The notes: generated from the letters alone by a model not told the origin. 64,000 nucleotides of DNA from Streptomyces sp. NRRL S-350 (GCF_000719705.1 NZ_JOHO01000025.1:28809-92808), one strand, 5' to 3'; shown: positions 1-8,745, counted from the first letter of the stretch. Numbers and translations are program-made.

Positions 1-660
1 CGCGAAGGGGCGGGAGCTGATGTCGGCGGCGTACAGGGGGTTGTCCCGCAGCCGCTCGACGATCTCGGCCATCTGCTCGCCGGAGCGCACGTAGTCCGCG
101 ACGACGTCCTCCCTGCGCACCCCGATCGCCTCCAGGGCCAGTGCGCACACCACGCCGGTCCGGTCCTTGCCCATCGCACAGTGGACCACCGTCGCTCCCG
201 TGCCGTGCGCGATGACGCGCAGCGCCGCCACCACGGAGTCCGGCCGTTCGGCGCAGTAGCGGAGGTAGTGCCCGGTCGATCCGGCGGGCTTGGGCCGACC
301 GTCCACGCCCGACCGGTTCCAGGGCATCGCCCGCTCGGTGTCCACCCGCTCCGAGCCCTGGGCGGACCCCGGGGGAGACTCGGCGAGCAGCGACAGGTTG
401 CGGATCCTGACACCGGGCACCCGGGCCAGCGGCCCGGGTGCCTCGCGCCGCACCTCGGCGGTGCTGCGCAGGTCGATCACCTCGCGGACGCCGAGCGTCC
501 GCGTGAGGTGTTCGACGTCCGCCGGGGTCAGCTCCTGGAGGCCGCCCGACCGGATCAGTCGGCCGAATCGGGTGACGCCGTTCGCCGCGGTGGCCAGTCC
601 GCCCAGGTCGCGGACGTTCAGCGCGCCCGCCAACTCGATCCGCTGGGTGCCGGGGTTCAT
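1..660 (-). CDS. Tyrosine/serine protein phosphatase, 3' end beyond window
   Basis: This is the N-terminal 220 residues of a dual-specificity type phosphatase; the gene runs off the left edge, so the C-terminus is missing. The signature HCAMGKDRTG gives the catalytic Cys and Arg of the Y_phosphatase3 family, which uses a phosphocysteine intermediate. The N-terminus (LAGALNVRDLGG) is typical of the family. The ATG at 660 overlaps the stop of the upstream carboxylesterase in an ATGA arrangement, so the two are translationally coupled, probably together with the methyltransferase further upstream. The substrate cannot be inferred. The family call is secure; its role in the surrounding accessory gene set is unknown. 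Confidence 0.85.
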   Translation of the reverse strand, partial: MNPGTQRIELAGALNVRDLGGLATAANGVTRFGRLIRSGGLQELTPADVEHLTRTLGVREVIDLRSTAEVRREAPGPLARVPGVRIRNLSLLAESPPGSAQGSERVDTERAMPWNRSGVDGRPKPAGSTGHYLRYCAERPDSVVAALRVIAHGTGATVVHCAMGKDRTGVVCALALEAIGVRREDVVADYVRSGEQMAEIVERLRDNPLYAADISSRPFA

Positions 661-2081
661 CGCGGGACCTCCGCAGTCTCGGTCAGGGGCAGCGGCCGGA
701 GGTCGGCGCCGTCCGGGGAACGCGGCCCGATCCACCGGGCGAGGGGCTCCCGCGGGGTGTAGGGCGCCCAGCCTGGATCGCCGTGGCGCGCCAGGCGCAC
801 GAGCCCGCTCTGCTCCTGTGCCCCGACCTCGCGGTCGGTCCCGGTGCCCTCCGCTCCGTCCGCGTCGCAGAAGAGCGCCGCGGTGTCGGCGGCGTGCACG
901 GCGCGGCGGGCGATCCCGGGGTACCCGGCGAGGTGCGACGTGGTCGGGTGGTAGTCGAACACCTGGGCCCAGCAGGGCGCGGCACCGGCGGTACCCGGGC
1001 CCGGCGTGTCCAGCGCGGACAGCAGCCGCTCGGCCGGGCGGACGTACAGCTCGTCGGACAGCCGGCCGACCTTCTCGCCGCGGGACGTGTCGTCGGCCCC
1101 CCCGATCAGCCGGGAGTACTTCGCGTCGACGGCCGCCCCCTCCTCGACGATCTCCAGGATTCCCGCCTCCTCCGAGGTGACCGACACCAGCACGGGGATC
1201 CGGTCCGCGCGGTCCGCGATCGCCGGCAGCGGCGGCTGCGGGATCAGGTCACCGTCGACCACTGCGTGGTACCGCACCTGTCCGGCCCGCAGGGTCTGCG
1301 AATGCGCGTACCGCAGCGCCACGTTCGACAGCCCGGCCAGGGCACCGGCGTCGTTCGCGAGCCGGCCGGCGGCGCTCAGGAAGCGTTCCGCGAGCCCGGC
1401 CGCTTCGTCCCGCGACTGCGCGAGTTCGGCGTTGCCGCTGTAGACGGCGGCCTTGTGGAACAGCCCCGCGGCCGAGGGAACGCCCAGGAGGGTCGCCACG
1501 TCGGTTCCGCCGGTCGACAGCCCGAAGATCGTCACGTTACCGGGGTCGCCCCCGAAGGCGGCGATGTTGTCCCGGACCCAGCGCAGCATCAGCAGCTGGT
1601 CGCGCACGCCGAGGTTGGTGCTGTCGGCGAATTCCGGGTCGAGGTCGGCCAGCGGGAGCCAACCCCACGGCCCCAGACGGTAGTTGGCTGTCACGATGAC
1701 CAGGTCGTGCCGGGCCGCGTAGGCCCACGGGTCGACGGTCCGCATCGTTCCGCCGACCATGTGCCGACCGGGGTGGAACCAGACCAGCACCGGCTGGGGA
1801 TCGGGGCGTTCCGGGCGCGCGGACCAGATGTTGAGGTTGAGGCAGTCCTCGTGCTGCACCGCGTCCGGATACAGCGGACTCCAGCGCTGCGGCGTCGGGG
1901 ACATGGGCACCTGCCAGCTCACCGGGCCCCACCGAACGGCGTCGACGGGGTTCCCGCCCGTGGCCGGAAGAGCCGGGCGGAACCGGCCCGGAATCCGTCC
2001 GTACGGTATTCCGCGCCAATTCGGGACACCGCGATCGAGGAATCCGCGGACAGGTCCGGAAGTGGTCTCGATCGCTGACAC
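657..2081 (-). CDS. Type B carboxylesterase with altered oxyanion-hole motif
   Basis: The 474-residue protein has the full carboxylesterase/PnbA layout and should hydrolyse an ester. The nucleophile elbow reads FGLSTGG, a SEEAG stretch fits the acid residue and a late RAVHAADTAALF stretch fits the catalytic His. The usual oxyanion-hole HGGGF is replaced by HPGRHM, which is unusual for the family and may affect activity or specificity. The GTG start at 2081 has a GGGGAG ribosome site 6 nt upstream; the open frame extends further upstream but without a better start. It lies 23 bp downstream of the methyltransferase and overlaps the phosphatase start by 4 bp, so it is the middle gene of a three-gene operon. 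Confidence 0.82.
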   Translation of the reverse strand: MSAIETTSGPVRGFLDRGVPNWRGIPYGRIPGRFRPALPATGGNPVDAVRWGPVSWQVPMSPTPQRWSPLYPDAVQHEDCLNLNIWSARPERPDPQPVLVWFHPGRHMVGGTMRTVDPWAYAARHDLVIVTANYRLGPWGWLPLADLDPEFADSTNLGVRDQLLMLRWVRDNIAAFGGDPGNVTIFGLSTGGTDVATLLGVPSAAGLFHKAAVYSGNAELAQSRDEAAGLAERFLSAAGRLANDAGALAGLSNVALRYAHSQTLRAGQVRYHAVVDGDLIPQPPLPAIADRADRIPVLVSVTSEEAGILEIVEEGAAVDAKYSRLIGGADDTSRGEKVGRLSDELYVRPAERLLSALDTPGPGTAGAAPCWAQVFDYHPTTSHLAGYPGIARRAVHAADTAALFCDADGAEGTGTDREVGAQEQSGLVRLARHGDPGWAPYTPREPLARWIGPRSPDGADLRPLPLTETAEVPR

Positions 2082-2104
2082 GCTGTCTCCCCAGTCTTCG
2101 GAAC

Positions 2105-2866
2105 TCACACTCGTCGAGCCAATTGCAGGAAGGTGCCCGAGGTGGTGCGGACGGTTCCGCCGCAGCCCTCGATCACCGCGCGCACACCGTCGAACAGGGC
2201 GGACCGGTTCGTGGGCTCCATGCGGTGATGGTCGCTGAACGTACCGATCAGCCCGATCCATTCGTCCGCGTTCAGGGCGAGGCTCCACCGGTAGTTCCGT
2301 TGGGCCACCGCGGTGAAGTCTGCGCCGTCCGCCAGCGGATCGCGGACACCGGTCGTGCTCTTCTGCCGGGCTCCTCCCACCTGGACCCCGGGGGCGTGTT
2401 TCCGGTAGACCCCGCCGAGTTCCTCGAGTATCGGATCGTCCAATACGTGGAAGTTCCAGAAACGGGCGATGTGCCCGCCGGGCACCAGGACCCGCGCGGC
2501 CCTCCGGGCACCCTGCTCCGGGTTCACCCAGTGCCAGCTGTCCGCGCTGATGATCAGGTCGAACTGCCGCCCGCCCGGATCCCAGGCCTCGAACGTCGTG
2601 GTCTCGACGGGCAGGCCCCGGCGCCGCGCCACGCGGGCCATGCGGTCGTCGGGTTCGATCCCGGACACGGACAGCCCCCGCGCGGACAGCGCCGCCGACG
2701 CCTTCCCGGTGCCGCACCCGACGTCGAGGACGTCCGTCGCGCCCAGTCGCACGAGGTCGTCGATCAGTTCGGCCGGATATTCCGGGCGGTGACGATCGTA
2801 GTCCTCGGCCGAGGCGCCGAACGACTCGGCGCGTGCACGGTCGAGATGACGTGTGCTGAAGGACAT
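2105..2866 (-). CDS. Class I SAM-dependent methyltransferase
   Basis: This is a 253-residue methyltransferase of the UbiE/Methyltransf_11 type. Motif I (VLDVGCGTGKAS) lies near residue 46, motif II (GIEPDDRM) follows, and a DLIISADSWHWV stretch matches the post-motif region of small-molecule methyltransferases. The ATG at 2866 follows a GGAGGG site. It is the first gene of a minus-strand operon with the esterase and phosphatase, and is divergent from the CoA-transferase across an intergenic region carrying an inverted repeat. The substrate is unknown. It could methylate an acid or phenol made by the neighbouring CoA/AMP-ligase genes, but that is inference from position only. Confidence 0.85.
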   Translation of the reverse strand: MSFSTRHLDRARAESFGASAEDYDRHRPEYPAELIDDLVRLGATDVLDVGCGTGKASAALSARGLSVSGIEPDDRMARVARRRGLPVETTTFEAWDPGGRQFDLIISADSWHWVNPEQGARRAARVLVPGGHIARFWNFHVLDDPILEELGGVYRKHAPGVQVGGARQKSTTGVRDPLADGADFTAVAQRNYRWSLALNADEWIGLIGTFSDHHRMEPTNRSALFDGVRAVIEGCGGTVRTTSGTFLQLARRV

Positions 2867-2955
2867 GGTATTTGTTTCCCTCCGCCACGCGGACCGGCTG
2901 AAATTCGGCAGTCAGCATGCCGAGGTGCCCCATGTAACCGGTATCGCTCCAGGAG

Positions 2956-3005
2956 GTGAAGTGAACCTTCGTGCAGAACCTCCGCTGTACCAAGGGCCAC
3001 TTCAC
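2956..3005. promoter_or_regulatory. Inverted repeat, likely regulator binding site in divergent promoter
   Basis: Perfect 8-bp arms GTGAAGTG (2956-2963) and CACTTCAC (2998-3005) extend into half-sites GTGAAGTGAACCTTCG and, on the other strand, GTGAAGTGGCCCTTGG. The core TGRACCTTCG recurs as an inverted pair at 6857-6901. The site sits between the methyltransferase and CoA-transferase genes. A possible plus-strand -10 near 3025-3030 would put its centre at about -56, a usual activator position. The LuxR protein at 7454-8101 is the obvious candidate binder; this is inference. Confidence 0.5.
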
Positions 3006-3072
3006 ACGGGCGCCGGAAGATCGGTAGAAGTGGGCAGTGTCCAGTATTCTGCCGACGCCGGAGGGCGATTCC

Positions 3073-4245
3073 ATGCCGCAGCAAGAGTCGGTGCCGGACG
3101 GTCCACCGGCGCCCCTCGCCGATGTGAAGGTAATCGACATCGGAACCTTGCTGGCGGCCCCGTTCGCGGCGGCGATGCTGGGTGATTTCGGTGCCGACGT
3201 GATCAAGATCGAACACCCCACCGGAGATCCGCTCCGCGGGTACGGCTACCAGTGCGACGACGTCCCGCTGCTGTGGAAGGTCGTGAACCGCAACAAGAAG
3301 AGCGTCGTCATGGACCTGAAGGACCCGCAGAACCATGACCGCTTCGTCGAGTTGGTGGCCGGCGCCGACGTCCTGATCGAGAACTTCAGGCCCGGCACGC
3401 TGGAGCGGTGGGGATTCGCCCCCGAAGTGCTTCAGAAGGCCAACCCGGACCTGGTCGTGACGCGAGTGACCGGGTTCGGCCAGGACGGCCCGTACGCGGG
3501 CAGACCCGGCTTCGGCACCCTCGCGGAGGCGATGAGCGGTCTCGCCGCGATGTCCGGCGACCGCGACGGCCCACCGCTGCTCCCGGCGTTCCCGCTGGGG
3601 GACGTCATGGCCGGCCTGCAGGCCGCCTGCGCGACGCTGATCGCGCTGCACGCCCGGCAGCGGATCGGACGCGGCCAGGTGGCCGACGTCTCGATCACCG
3701 AGGCGATGATCGCGGCGATGGGAGCCCAGGTGACCGCCTACGACAAGCTCGGGGTCAAGCCCCGGCGGGTCGGCAGCGGCTCGGACAACAACGCGCCCCG
3801 CAACGTCTACCGCTGCGCCGACGGGCGGTGGGTGGCCGTGTCGGCGCCCGCGCGGTCCGTGGCCGAGCGGGTGGTCCGCCTGGTGGGCCGGCCCGAGCTG
3901 GCCGAGGAGCCGTGGTTCGCCACCGGCCGTGGCCGGGTGTCACGGCGTGAGGTGCTGGACGACGCGCTCGGGCAGTGGATCGGCCGCTTCCGCCGGGACG
4001 AGGTGATCGTCGCGTTCGAGGAGGCCGGGGCCGCCGTCGCGCCGATCTACGAGGTGGATGACGTACTGCAGGACCCGCACTTCCGGGCGAGGCAGGCCAC
4101 GGTGACCGTACCCGACAGCGAACTCGACAGCGTCTGCATGCCGAACGTGGCATTCCGGCTCTCCGAGACACCGGGGCGGATCCGGTGGCCGGGACCGCAG
4201 CTGGGTGAGCACACCGACGACGTCTTGAACGGAGACCACCGATGA
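3073..4245 (+). CDS. Class III CoA-transferase (CaiB/BaiF family)
   Basis: The 390-residue protein belongs to the formyl-CoA transferase/CaiB family, which moves CoA between carboxylic acids through an aspartyl anhydride. The N-terminal VIDIGTLLAAPFAAAMLGDF and FGADVIKIEHP stretches are typical, and Asp205 in VADVSITEA is the expected catalytic aspartate. The ATG at 3073 was chosen because GGAGGG lies 7 nt upstream; an earlier ATG at 3037 has no such site. Its stop overlaps the start of the AMP-ligase gene (ATGA), so the two are coupled. Acting together, they suggest that a carboxylic acid is activated to an acyl-CoA. Family certain, substrate unknown. Confidence 0.9.
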   Translation: MPQQESVPDGPPAPLADVKVIDIGTLLAAPFAAAMLGDFGADVIKIEHPTGDPLRGYGYQCDDVPLLWKVVNRNKKSVVMDLKDPQNHDRFVELVAGADVLIENFRPGTLERWGFAPEVLQKANPDLVVTRVTGFGQDGPYAGRPGFGTLAEAMSGLAAMSGDRDGPPLLPAFPLGDVMAGLQAACATLIALHARQRIGRGQVADVSITEAMIAAMGAQVTAYDKLGVKPRRVGSGSDNNAPRNVYRCADGRWVAVSAPARSVAERVVRLVGRPELAEEPWFATGRGRVSRREVLDDALGQWIGRFRRDEVIVAFEEAGAAVAPIYEVDDVLQDPHFRARQATVTVPDSELDSVCMPNVAFRLSETPGRIRWPGPQLGEHTDDVLNGDHR

Positions 4246-5348
4246 CCGCGACCGCCGAGGACCAGCGCTGGAAGGTGCTGGACCCGTCATCCGAGCCGAC
4301 CGACCCCGACGAATACCTGCGGACCGCGGTCCGCTGGCACTTCGGTGCGGAGACCGGATCCCCGTTCTGGCTGCGGCGCATGGAGCAGCTGGACTTCGAT
4401 CCACTGACCGAGGTGCGGACCTACGACGACCTGCGGCGCTTCCCGAACGTGGTGGACGAGCTGCGCAGCGTGCCGGTGGAGGACCTCGTCCCACGCGGCT
4501 ACGGCCCCAACCCGCCCGCCCCGCGGGTCTTCGAGAGCGGCGGGACGACCGGTGCGCCGAAGCGGGCGATCTTCATGCCGGACTGGATCGCCAACTCCGT
4601 GGACCGGATGCTGAAGGGGCCCCAGTTCGCGGACCGGGAGCCGTCCAACATCCTGGTGCTCACGCCGACGGGACCGCACAAGATCGGCTGCATGTACGAC
4701 TACATCGCCGAACGCCAGAACACGATCAAGTTCTGCATCGACATGGACCCTCGGTGGGTCAAGAAGGTCATCGCGACCAAGCAGGCGGACCAGGCCGAGG
4801 CGTACCTCGAGCACATCCTCGACCAGGCGGAGCACATCCTGGCCACCCAGCGGGTCGGGCTCCTGGTGACCACCCCGCCGGTGCTGCGCGCGTGCGCGCG
4901 CCGGCCACGGCTGGTCGAACTCATCAACGCCAAGGTGGAACTGATCTTCTGGGGCGGCGCCCACATGACCGTCGACGAGCGTTTCGTCCTGCGCCACGAG
5001 CACTTCCCGAACGTGCGCATGATCAGCAGGTACGGCAGCCTGATGATCCTGGAGAGCGCCACCGAGCGCCCGGGGCTCAGCCCGGACGAGGACATCGTCT
5101 ACGACCCGCGCAGCCCCGTGGTGACCTTCCGGGTCGTCGACCCCGTGACGGGCCGGTCGGTCGAGTACGGCGAACGCGGGCAGATCGTCATGAACCACGT
5201 CAGCAAGGGCATGTTCCTGCCCAACAACCTCGAACGGGACACGGTGATCCGGGTGCCGGGCCCGACGGGACAGATCGGCGATTCGGTGTCCTCGCCGGCT
5301 CCGGTCGACACCTTCGCCGGCGAGAAGGTCATCGAGGGTGTCTACTGA
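4242..5348 (+). CDS. AMP-forming acyl/aryl ligase, short PaaK/EhpF-like
   Basis: This 368-residue protein is an adenylate-forming enzyme of the phenylacetate-CoA ligase branch. The phosphate-binding motif is ESGGTTGAPKR (near residue 97) and the aromatic adenine motif appears as RYGSLM. At about 41 kDa it is clearly shorter than standard PaaK (about 430 residues), lacking most of the mobile C-terminal domain. That size and layout recall EhpF of Pantoea phenazine (griseoluteate) biosynthesis, which activates a phenazine carboxylate. It overlaps the CoA-transferase by 4 bp and the hydrolase by 11 bp, so the three form one operon. Activation of an aryl acid is likely; a phenazine link is only a suggestion. 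Confidence 0.78.
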   Translation: MTATAEDQRWKVLDPSSEPTDPDEYLRTAVRWHFGAETGSPFWLRRMEQLDFDPLTEVRTYDDLRRFPNVVDELRSVPVEDLVPRGYGPNPPAPRVFESGGTTGAPKRAIFMPDWIANSVDRMLKGPQFADREPSNILVLTPTGPHKIGCMYDYIAERQNTIKFCIDMDPRWVKKVIATKQADQAEAYLEHILDQAEHILATQRVGLLVTTPPVLRACARRPRLVELINAKVELIFWGGAHMTVDERFVLRHEHFPNVRMISRYGSLMILESATERPGLSPDEDIVYDPRSPVVTFRVVDPVTGRSVEYGERGQIVMNHVSKGMFLPNNLERDTVIRVPGPTGQIGDSVSSPAPVDTFAGEKVIEGVY

Positions 5349-6231
5349 CCCTCCCCCTCGGAACCGGCCCGGACGGTCCGACGACCTGTCCGGCGTCCCG
5401 GCCGATACGGCGAGGTCCGCCCCTGCCCCGGCACCGGCGGGGGCGGACCGCCGGGATACCGTCGACGACATGGTCGACCTTGCGGTGCGTCACTTCCCCG
5501 GCCGGGACGGCACCAGGCTCGCCTACCGGGAGACCGGCACCGGGCGGCCCCTGGTGCTGTTGCACGGCTTCTTCTCGTCCGGGCTCCGGAACTGGGTGCG
5601 GTCAGGATTCTCCGCCGCCCTCGCCGAACGCGGACACCGGCTGATCCTGCCGGACCTGCGGGCTCACGGCGACAGCGCCGCGCCCCGCGACGCCGCCCAC
5701 TACCCACCCGACGTGCTCACCGACGACGCCCTCGCGCTGATCGAGCACCTGGAACTCGCCGACTACGACCTCGGGGGCTACTCCCTGGGCGCCCGAACGG
5801 TCGTCAGGATGCTGGTGCGGGGCGCGGCGCCGCGCCGGGCGGTCATCGCCGGGCAGGGGCTGCGCGAGGTCACCGGTCACGGTGGCACCGTGGCACGGCA
5901 CCTGCGGCACGTCTTCGGCAACCTCGGCACGTTCGAACCCGGTTCGGCCGAGTGGAAGGCCGAACGGTGGCTGATCGAGACCGGGGGCGACCCCCAGGCG
6001 CTGCTGCACGTCCTCGACTCGGTCGTGGACACGAGCGCCGGCACCCTGACCGGGATCAGGGTGCCGGCGCTCGTGGTGGTGGGTGCCGACGACGATCGTG
6101 ACGGCTCCGCCGAGGCCCTTGCCGGGGCCCTGCCGGACGGAACGCACGCGGTGGTGCCCGGGAACCACACGACCGCGATCACCGCGCCGGAGCTGGCGGA
6201 GGCGGTCGCGGGCTTCCTCGCGGATCAGTAG
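5338..6231 (+). CDS. Alpha/beta hydrolase
   Basis: The protein has a standard alpha/beta-hydrolase fold: oxyanion segment LLHGFFSSG, nucleophile GYSLGAR, an acid in the VVGADDDRDG stretch and His in PGNHTTA. It could act as an ester/thioester hydrolase releasing the product of the preceding CoA and AMP-ligase steps. The GTG at 5338 overlaps the ligase gene and gives a 40-residue Pro/Arg/Ala-rich leader; an ATG at 5470 gives a 253-residue protein beginning just before the domain and may be the true start, although neither has a strong ribosome site. The 3' end overlaps the convergent SnoaL-like gene by 7 bp. Confidence 0.85.
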   Translation: MSTDPPPRNRPGRSDDLSGVPADTARSAPAPAPAGADRRDTVDDMVDLAVRHFPGRDGTRLAYRETGTGRPLVLLHGFFSSGLRNWVRSGFSAALAERGHRLILPDLRAHGDSAAPRDAAHYPPDVLTDDALALIEHLELADYDLGGYSLGARTVVRMLVRGAAPRRAVIAGQGLREVTGHGGTVARHLRHVFGNLGTFEPGSAEWKAERWLIETGGDPQALLHVLDSVVDTSAGTLTGIRVPALVVVGADDDRDGSAEALAGALPDGTHAVVPGNHTTAITAPELAEAVAGFLADQ

Positions 6232-6683
6232 CGACGCTCTCCGTTGCCGTCGACCGGCGACCACCACTGGGTGTAGTTCGTCCCGCCGTCGCCGAAGATG
6301 CCGCCGTACCCCTCGACCACCTTGCCGTTGTCCCACTTGAGCATCTGCACGCCGGAGATGTCGAGCACGTCGAAGGGGGAGGTGCTGCCCTCCGGGGCCC
6401 CCTCGCGGACGGCGTGGATCTTGTTGGCGTCGATCGAGTAGCCGTCCTCGTTGTTGATGAGCAACGTGATGGGCTGCATGGTCCACGAGCCACCGGAGGC
6501 CGCGAGCATCTCCTGCACGTAGGACAGGAAGTCGTCGAGCCCCACTCGCCAGCCGGAGCCGGCGTGGCTGCCCGGCGCGAAGAAACGCAGGTCTTCGGAC
6601 CAGTACAGTGCGGTCTTCTCCCGGTCGCCGCACGTCACCGCCTCGTACGCGGCAGCGACCAGTTCCGGCGTAATCTCAGTCAT
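6225..6683 (-). CDS. SnoaL-like / nuclear-transport-factor-2 fold protein
   Basis: The 152-residue protein begins with the helix-rich TPELVAAAYEAV stretch and continues with the DFLSYVQEML and VVEGYGGIFGDGG segments expected of small cone-shaped NTF2/SnoaL-fold proteins. Such proteins act as cyclases, hydroxylases or isomerases in secondary metabolism, but many have unknown ligands. ATG 6683 is preceded by GGAGGG at 4-5 nt. It is convergent with the alpha/beta hydrolase. Upstream lie an AT-rich -10 (6827-6832) and an inverted repeat sharing the half-site of the 2.96-kb repeat, so it is probably co-regulated with the divergent operons there. The catalytic role is not determined. Confidence 0.75.
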   Translation of the reverse strand: MTEITPELVAAAYEAVTCGDREKTALYWSEDLRFFAPGSHAGSGWRVGLDDFLSYVQEMLAASGGSWTMQPITLLINNEDGYSIDANKIHAVREGAPEGSTSPFDVLDISGVQMLKWDNGKVVEGYGGIFGDGGTNYTQWWSPVDGNGERRY

Positions 6684-6826
6684 GTACCCTCCGATTGCGC
6701 ATAGCAGGATTCGAGATCTTCGTCGTCGTGCGACCGGGTCGCGCCGTCGAATGCGATTCGCGGCGCCGCCGACCGGCACCCACGGGTAGGAATTCCGCCC
6801 GTCGCGAGCGGATTCTATCGGTCCAA

Positions 6827-6901
6827 TTTATATGCAGGATTTTGCCGGGGCGAAAGCTGGACCTTCGTACAGGTGGGCAGGTGAGGTGGACGAAGGTTCA
6901 G
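6827..6901 (-). promoter_or_regulatory. Promoter and inverted-repeat activator site for SnoaL-like gene
   Basis: Read on the minus strand, TATAAA (6832-6827) is a plausible -10. Just upstream lie two inverted copies of a 16-nt half-site: CTGGACCTTCGTACAG at 6857-6872 and its partner at 6886-6901, which reads CTGAACCTTCGTCCAC on the minus strand. The pair is centred at about -59 from the predicted start of transcription. The same TGRACCTTCG core occurs at 2956-3005. Arm spacing differs between the two sites (about 33 versus 28 bp), so they may not be bound identically. Confidence 0.5.
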
Positions 6902-7453
6902 TTCTCCGGCCGACTTCCGAGTGATAGGGGGAGCGCCGGAGAATTCCCGGCGGACCGTCCGGACCCGTCCGGCTCCTGCTGCGGCCGGGGCGAATCGGAA
7001 TTGATTCACGGAATCAGAGGTCACGCGGCCCTGGCGGTGCGGCGCGGCGTTCGCTCCGGGATATGCCGTCGACCTGGCGACGGGTGCTCGACGGGGCCCT
7101 TTCGCGCAGGGACTCGAAAGCTGTCCTGTTTGTCGGACGGGAGTCGGTGCGATCGGAGGCCGGTGGCCTGCCGCGGACGACTTCGCCGTGGATCCGCCGG
7201 CGTGGTCCGTCCGGCTCCGGCGGTTTTCTCGATCAGTGCCGGGAAATCACTCACGTGCGGGTGATGCGGGTCGACGGAGAATCGCTCGATCGGAGATGTC
7301 GATTTGCGCCGACGTGGCCGTGCACGGGCAGGGCGTGCCGTGTCCGCGCGGGGCCGGACGGAGTCGTCCGTCCCACCGGGAGCGCCGCGGATCCGGCGTG
7401 ACGCGCAGCCCGTCCCGGGTTCGGGGGGAGCCGACCGGGCGCCGGCGCCACGG
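6902..7453. other. Non-coding stretch, nothing recognised
   Basis: About 550 bp lie between the SnoaL promoter region and the 3' end of the LuxR gene. Open frames exist on both strands, but none has a convincing start, a ribosome site or a recognisable protein. No tRNA-like fold or insertion-sequence end was seen. It may hold remnants of a lost gene. Confidence 0.4.
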
Positions 7454-8101
7454 TCACCCGGAGCGGACGGCTCCGACGGGAACGAGGTCCATGGTGTTCT
7501 CCGCGCGCTCCCTGAATTCGATCACGCTCCTCACCTTGTGCGCATCGGAGATCGCCGCGTCCTGCGATGACTTCTGATAGGCGTACGCGGCGAGGCCGGC
7601 CTGGAGCCGTGACTCCACGCCGATCTTGCTCATTATCCGGGCGACATGGGCCTTGACGGTCCGTTCGGTTATTCCCAGTCTCGTCGAGATCGTTCGGTTC
7701 GAGAATCCCATGCCGAGCAGGAGGAACACTTCGATCTCCCTGGGCGTCAGCAGTGTCGCCCTTTCCGCTTCGGTGTCCCAGGTGCGCGGTGTCATGCCGT
7801 GCACGCCGAGTTCCTGCTGGACCTCCGACACGTGCCACACCGCGCAGGAGAGTTCCTGCCGCACGGCGGACGCCATCGGGTGCTCCGGCGCACCGCATAT
7901 TTCGCGCATGCGCGCCTCGATGCTCGCGGGTCGGACTTCGGAACGCTCCAGGCTGTCGGCCAGGTTGGCGAACCCCTGGCTCCGGCGGACGACGTTCAGG
8001 AACTTGGCCAGAGCTTCCTTGTCTTCCCATAGCTCTTGCACGGTGCTGATGATCAGCGATTTCAGATATTCCGACTCGGATACTGCCTCGTCCGTGGCCA
8101 C
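7454..8101 (-). CDS. LuxR-type transcriptional regulator (no receiver domain recognised)
   Basis: The 215-residue protein has a C-terminal GerE/LuxR helix-turn-helix: LLTPREIEVFLLLGMGFSN followed by ITERTVKAHVARIMSKIG. The N-terminal 115 residues are mainly helical and do not resemble a response-regulator receiver, so the input signal is unknown. GTG 8101 was chosen because AGGAGG lies about 9 nt upstream; a GTG at 8134 lacks a site. It stands alone at the end of the small accessory gene set and is the best candidate to bind the paired TGRACCTTCG half-sites at 2.96 and 6.87 kb. Being an activator is inferred from where those sites lie. Confidence 0.85.
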   Translation of the reverse strand: MATDEAVSESEYLKSLIISTVQELWEDKEALAKFLNVVRRSQGFANLADSLERSEVRPASIEARMREICGAPEHPMASAVRQELSCAVWHVSEVQQELGVHGMTPRTWDTEAERATLLTPREIEVFLLLGMGFSNRTISTRLGITERTVKAHVARIMSKIGVESRLQAGLAAYAYQKSSQDAAISDAHKVRSVIEFRERAENTMDLVPVGAVRSG

Positions 8102-8745
8102 ACCTGTCCCCCTCCTGGTGATCGGTGGGGTCACCCAATCAACCGACAGCTGTGGCTCGCAAGACCCTTGGTTGGGACAGGGCAGGGGTCCAGGAGGACG
8201 GATCAGTCGGCATATGACACGCCAACCCTCAAAGTCCCCGTTCAGTCGCCGTGCCAGGTCGCCTACTCATCCGGAGCCAGGTTGACCGAAAGCTGTCCAG
8301 ACGACCAGTGGCGGAGGCGCGAACCGGGAACGGCGGCGTTCGACTTCCGGACAGCAGGGGGCGTGGTTCGGTCGCTCGGCACCGGGTCGGAGGGAGGAGC
8401 GGGGACGGGCTCTCCCATGCGGAATTGGCTCCACCGCTTCCGCATGGGGCGGGTGGCGGTCCATCCGTGCACCCTGGCGCGTGGCCCGAAGTGTGCTGTG
8501 CCGGCGCCGTCCCCGCTCCGGTCCACGCGGCCGGGAGCCGACGTATTTCGGCCGATCTCGTCCGACTGGCCGGTTTCGGCCCTGGGAACCCGTCGAACTG
8601 GCCGGATCGCGTCGTTGCAACGCTCTTGCCGAGCCCCCGATCTGACTGGACCTCAGTACGAGCTGCGGGTCCGATCTGGTTCATCGTCAGCGGATCCGAT
8701 GGGGCTAAGCTGGGGCCTTCAGCCACGCCCGGAGGTGCCTCAGTC
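8102..8745. other. Intergenic region between divergent LuxR gene and dnaE
   Basis: About 640 bp without a credible gene. Open frames run through it on both strands, including one in frame with dnaE from 8251, but only the GTG at 8746 has a ribosome site. A weak -10-like TAAGCT at 8705-8710 lies about 35 nt upstream of the dnaE start and may mark its promoter. Nothing else was recognised. Confidence 0.4.

Noticed and set aside
2082..3221. N-terminal extension of the carboxylesterase frame to 854 residues
   Set aside because: The extra 380 residues are antisense or out-of-frame to the methyltransferase and CoA-transferase genes and of Arg/Gly/Pro shadow composition; GTG 2081 has a good ribosome site.
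7459..7474. Hairpin terminator for the LuxR gene
   Set aside because: CGGAGC/GCTCCG lies inside the last codons of the gene itself and is short.
8251..8745. Longer dnaE protein starting at 8251
   Set aside because: The added 165 residues do not resemble any DnaE, and GGAGGT sits right before GTG 8746 where the conserved PHP domain begins.
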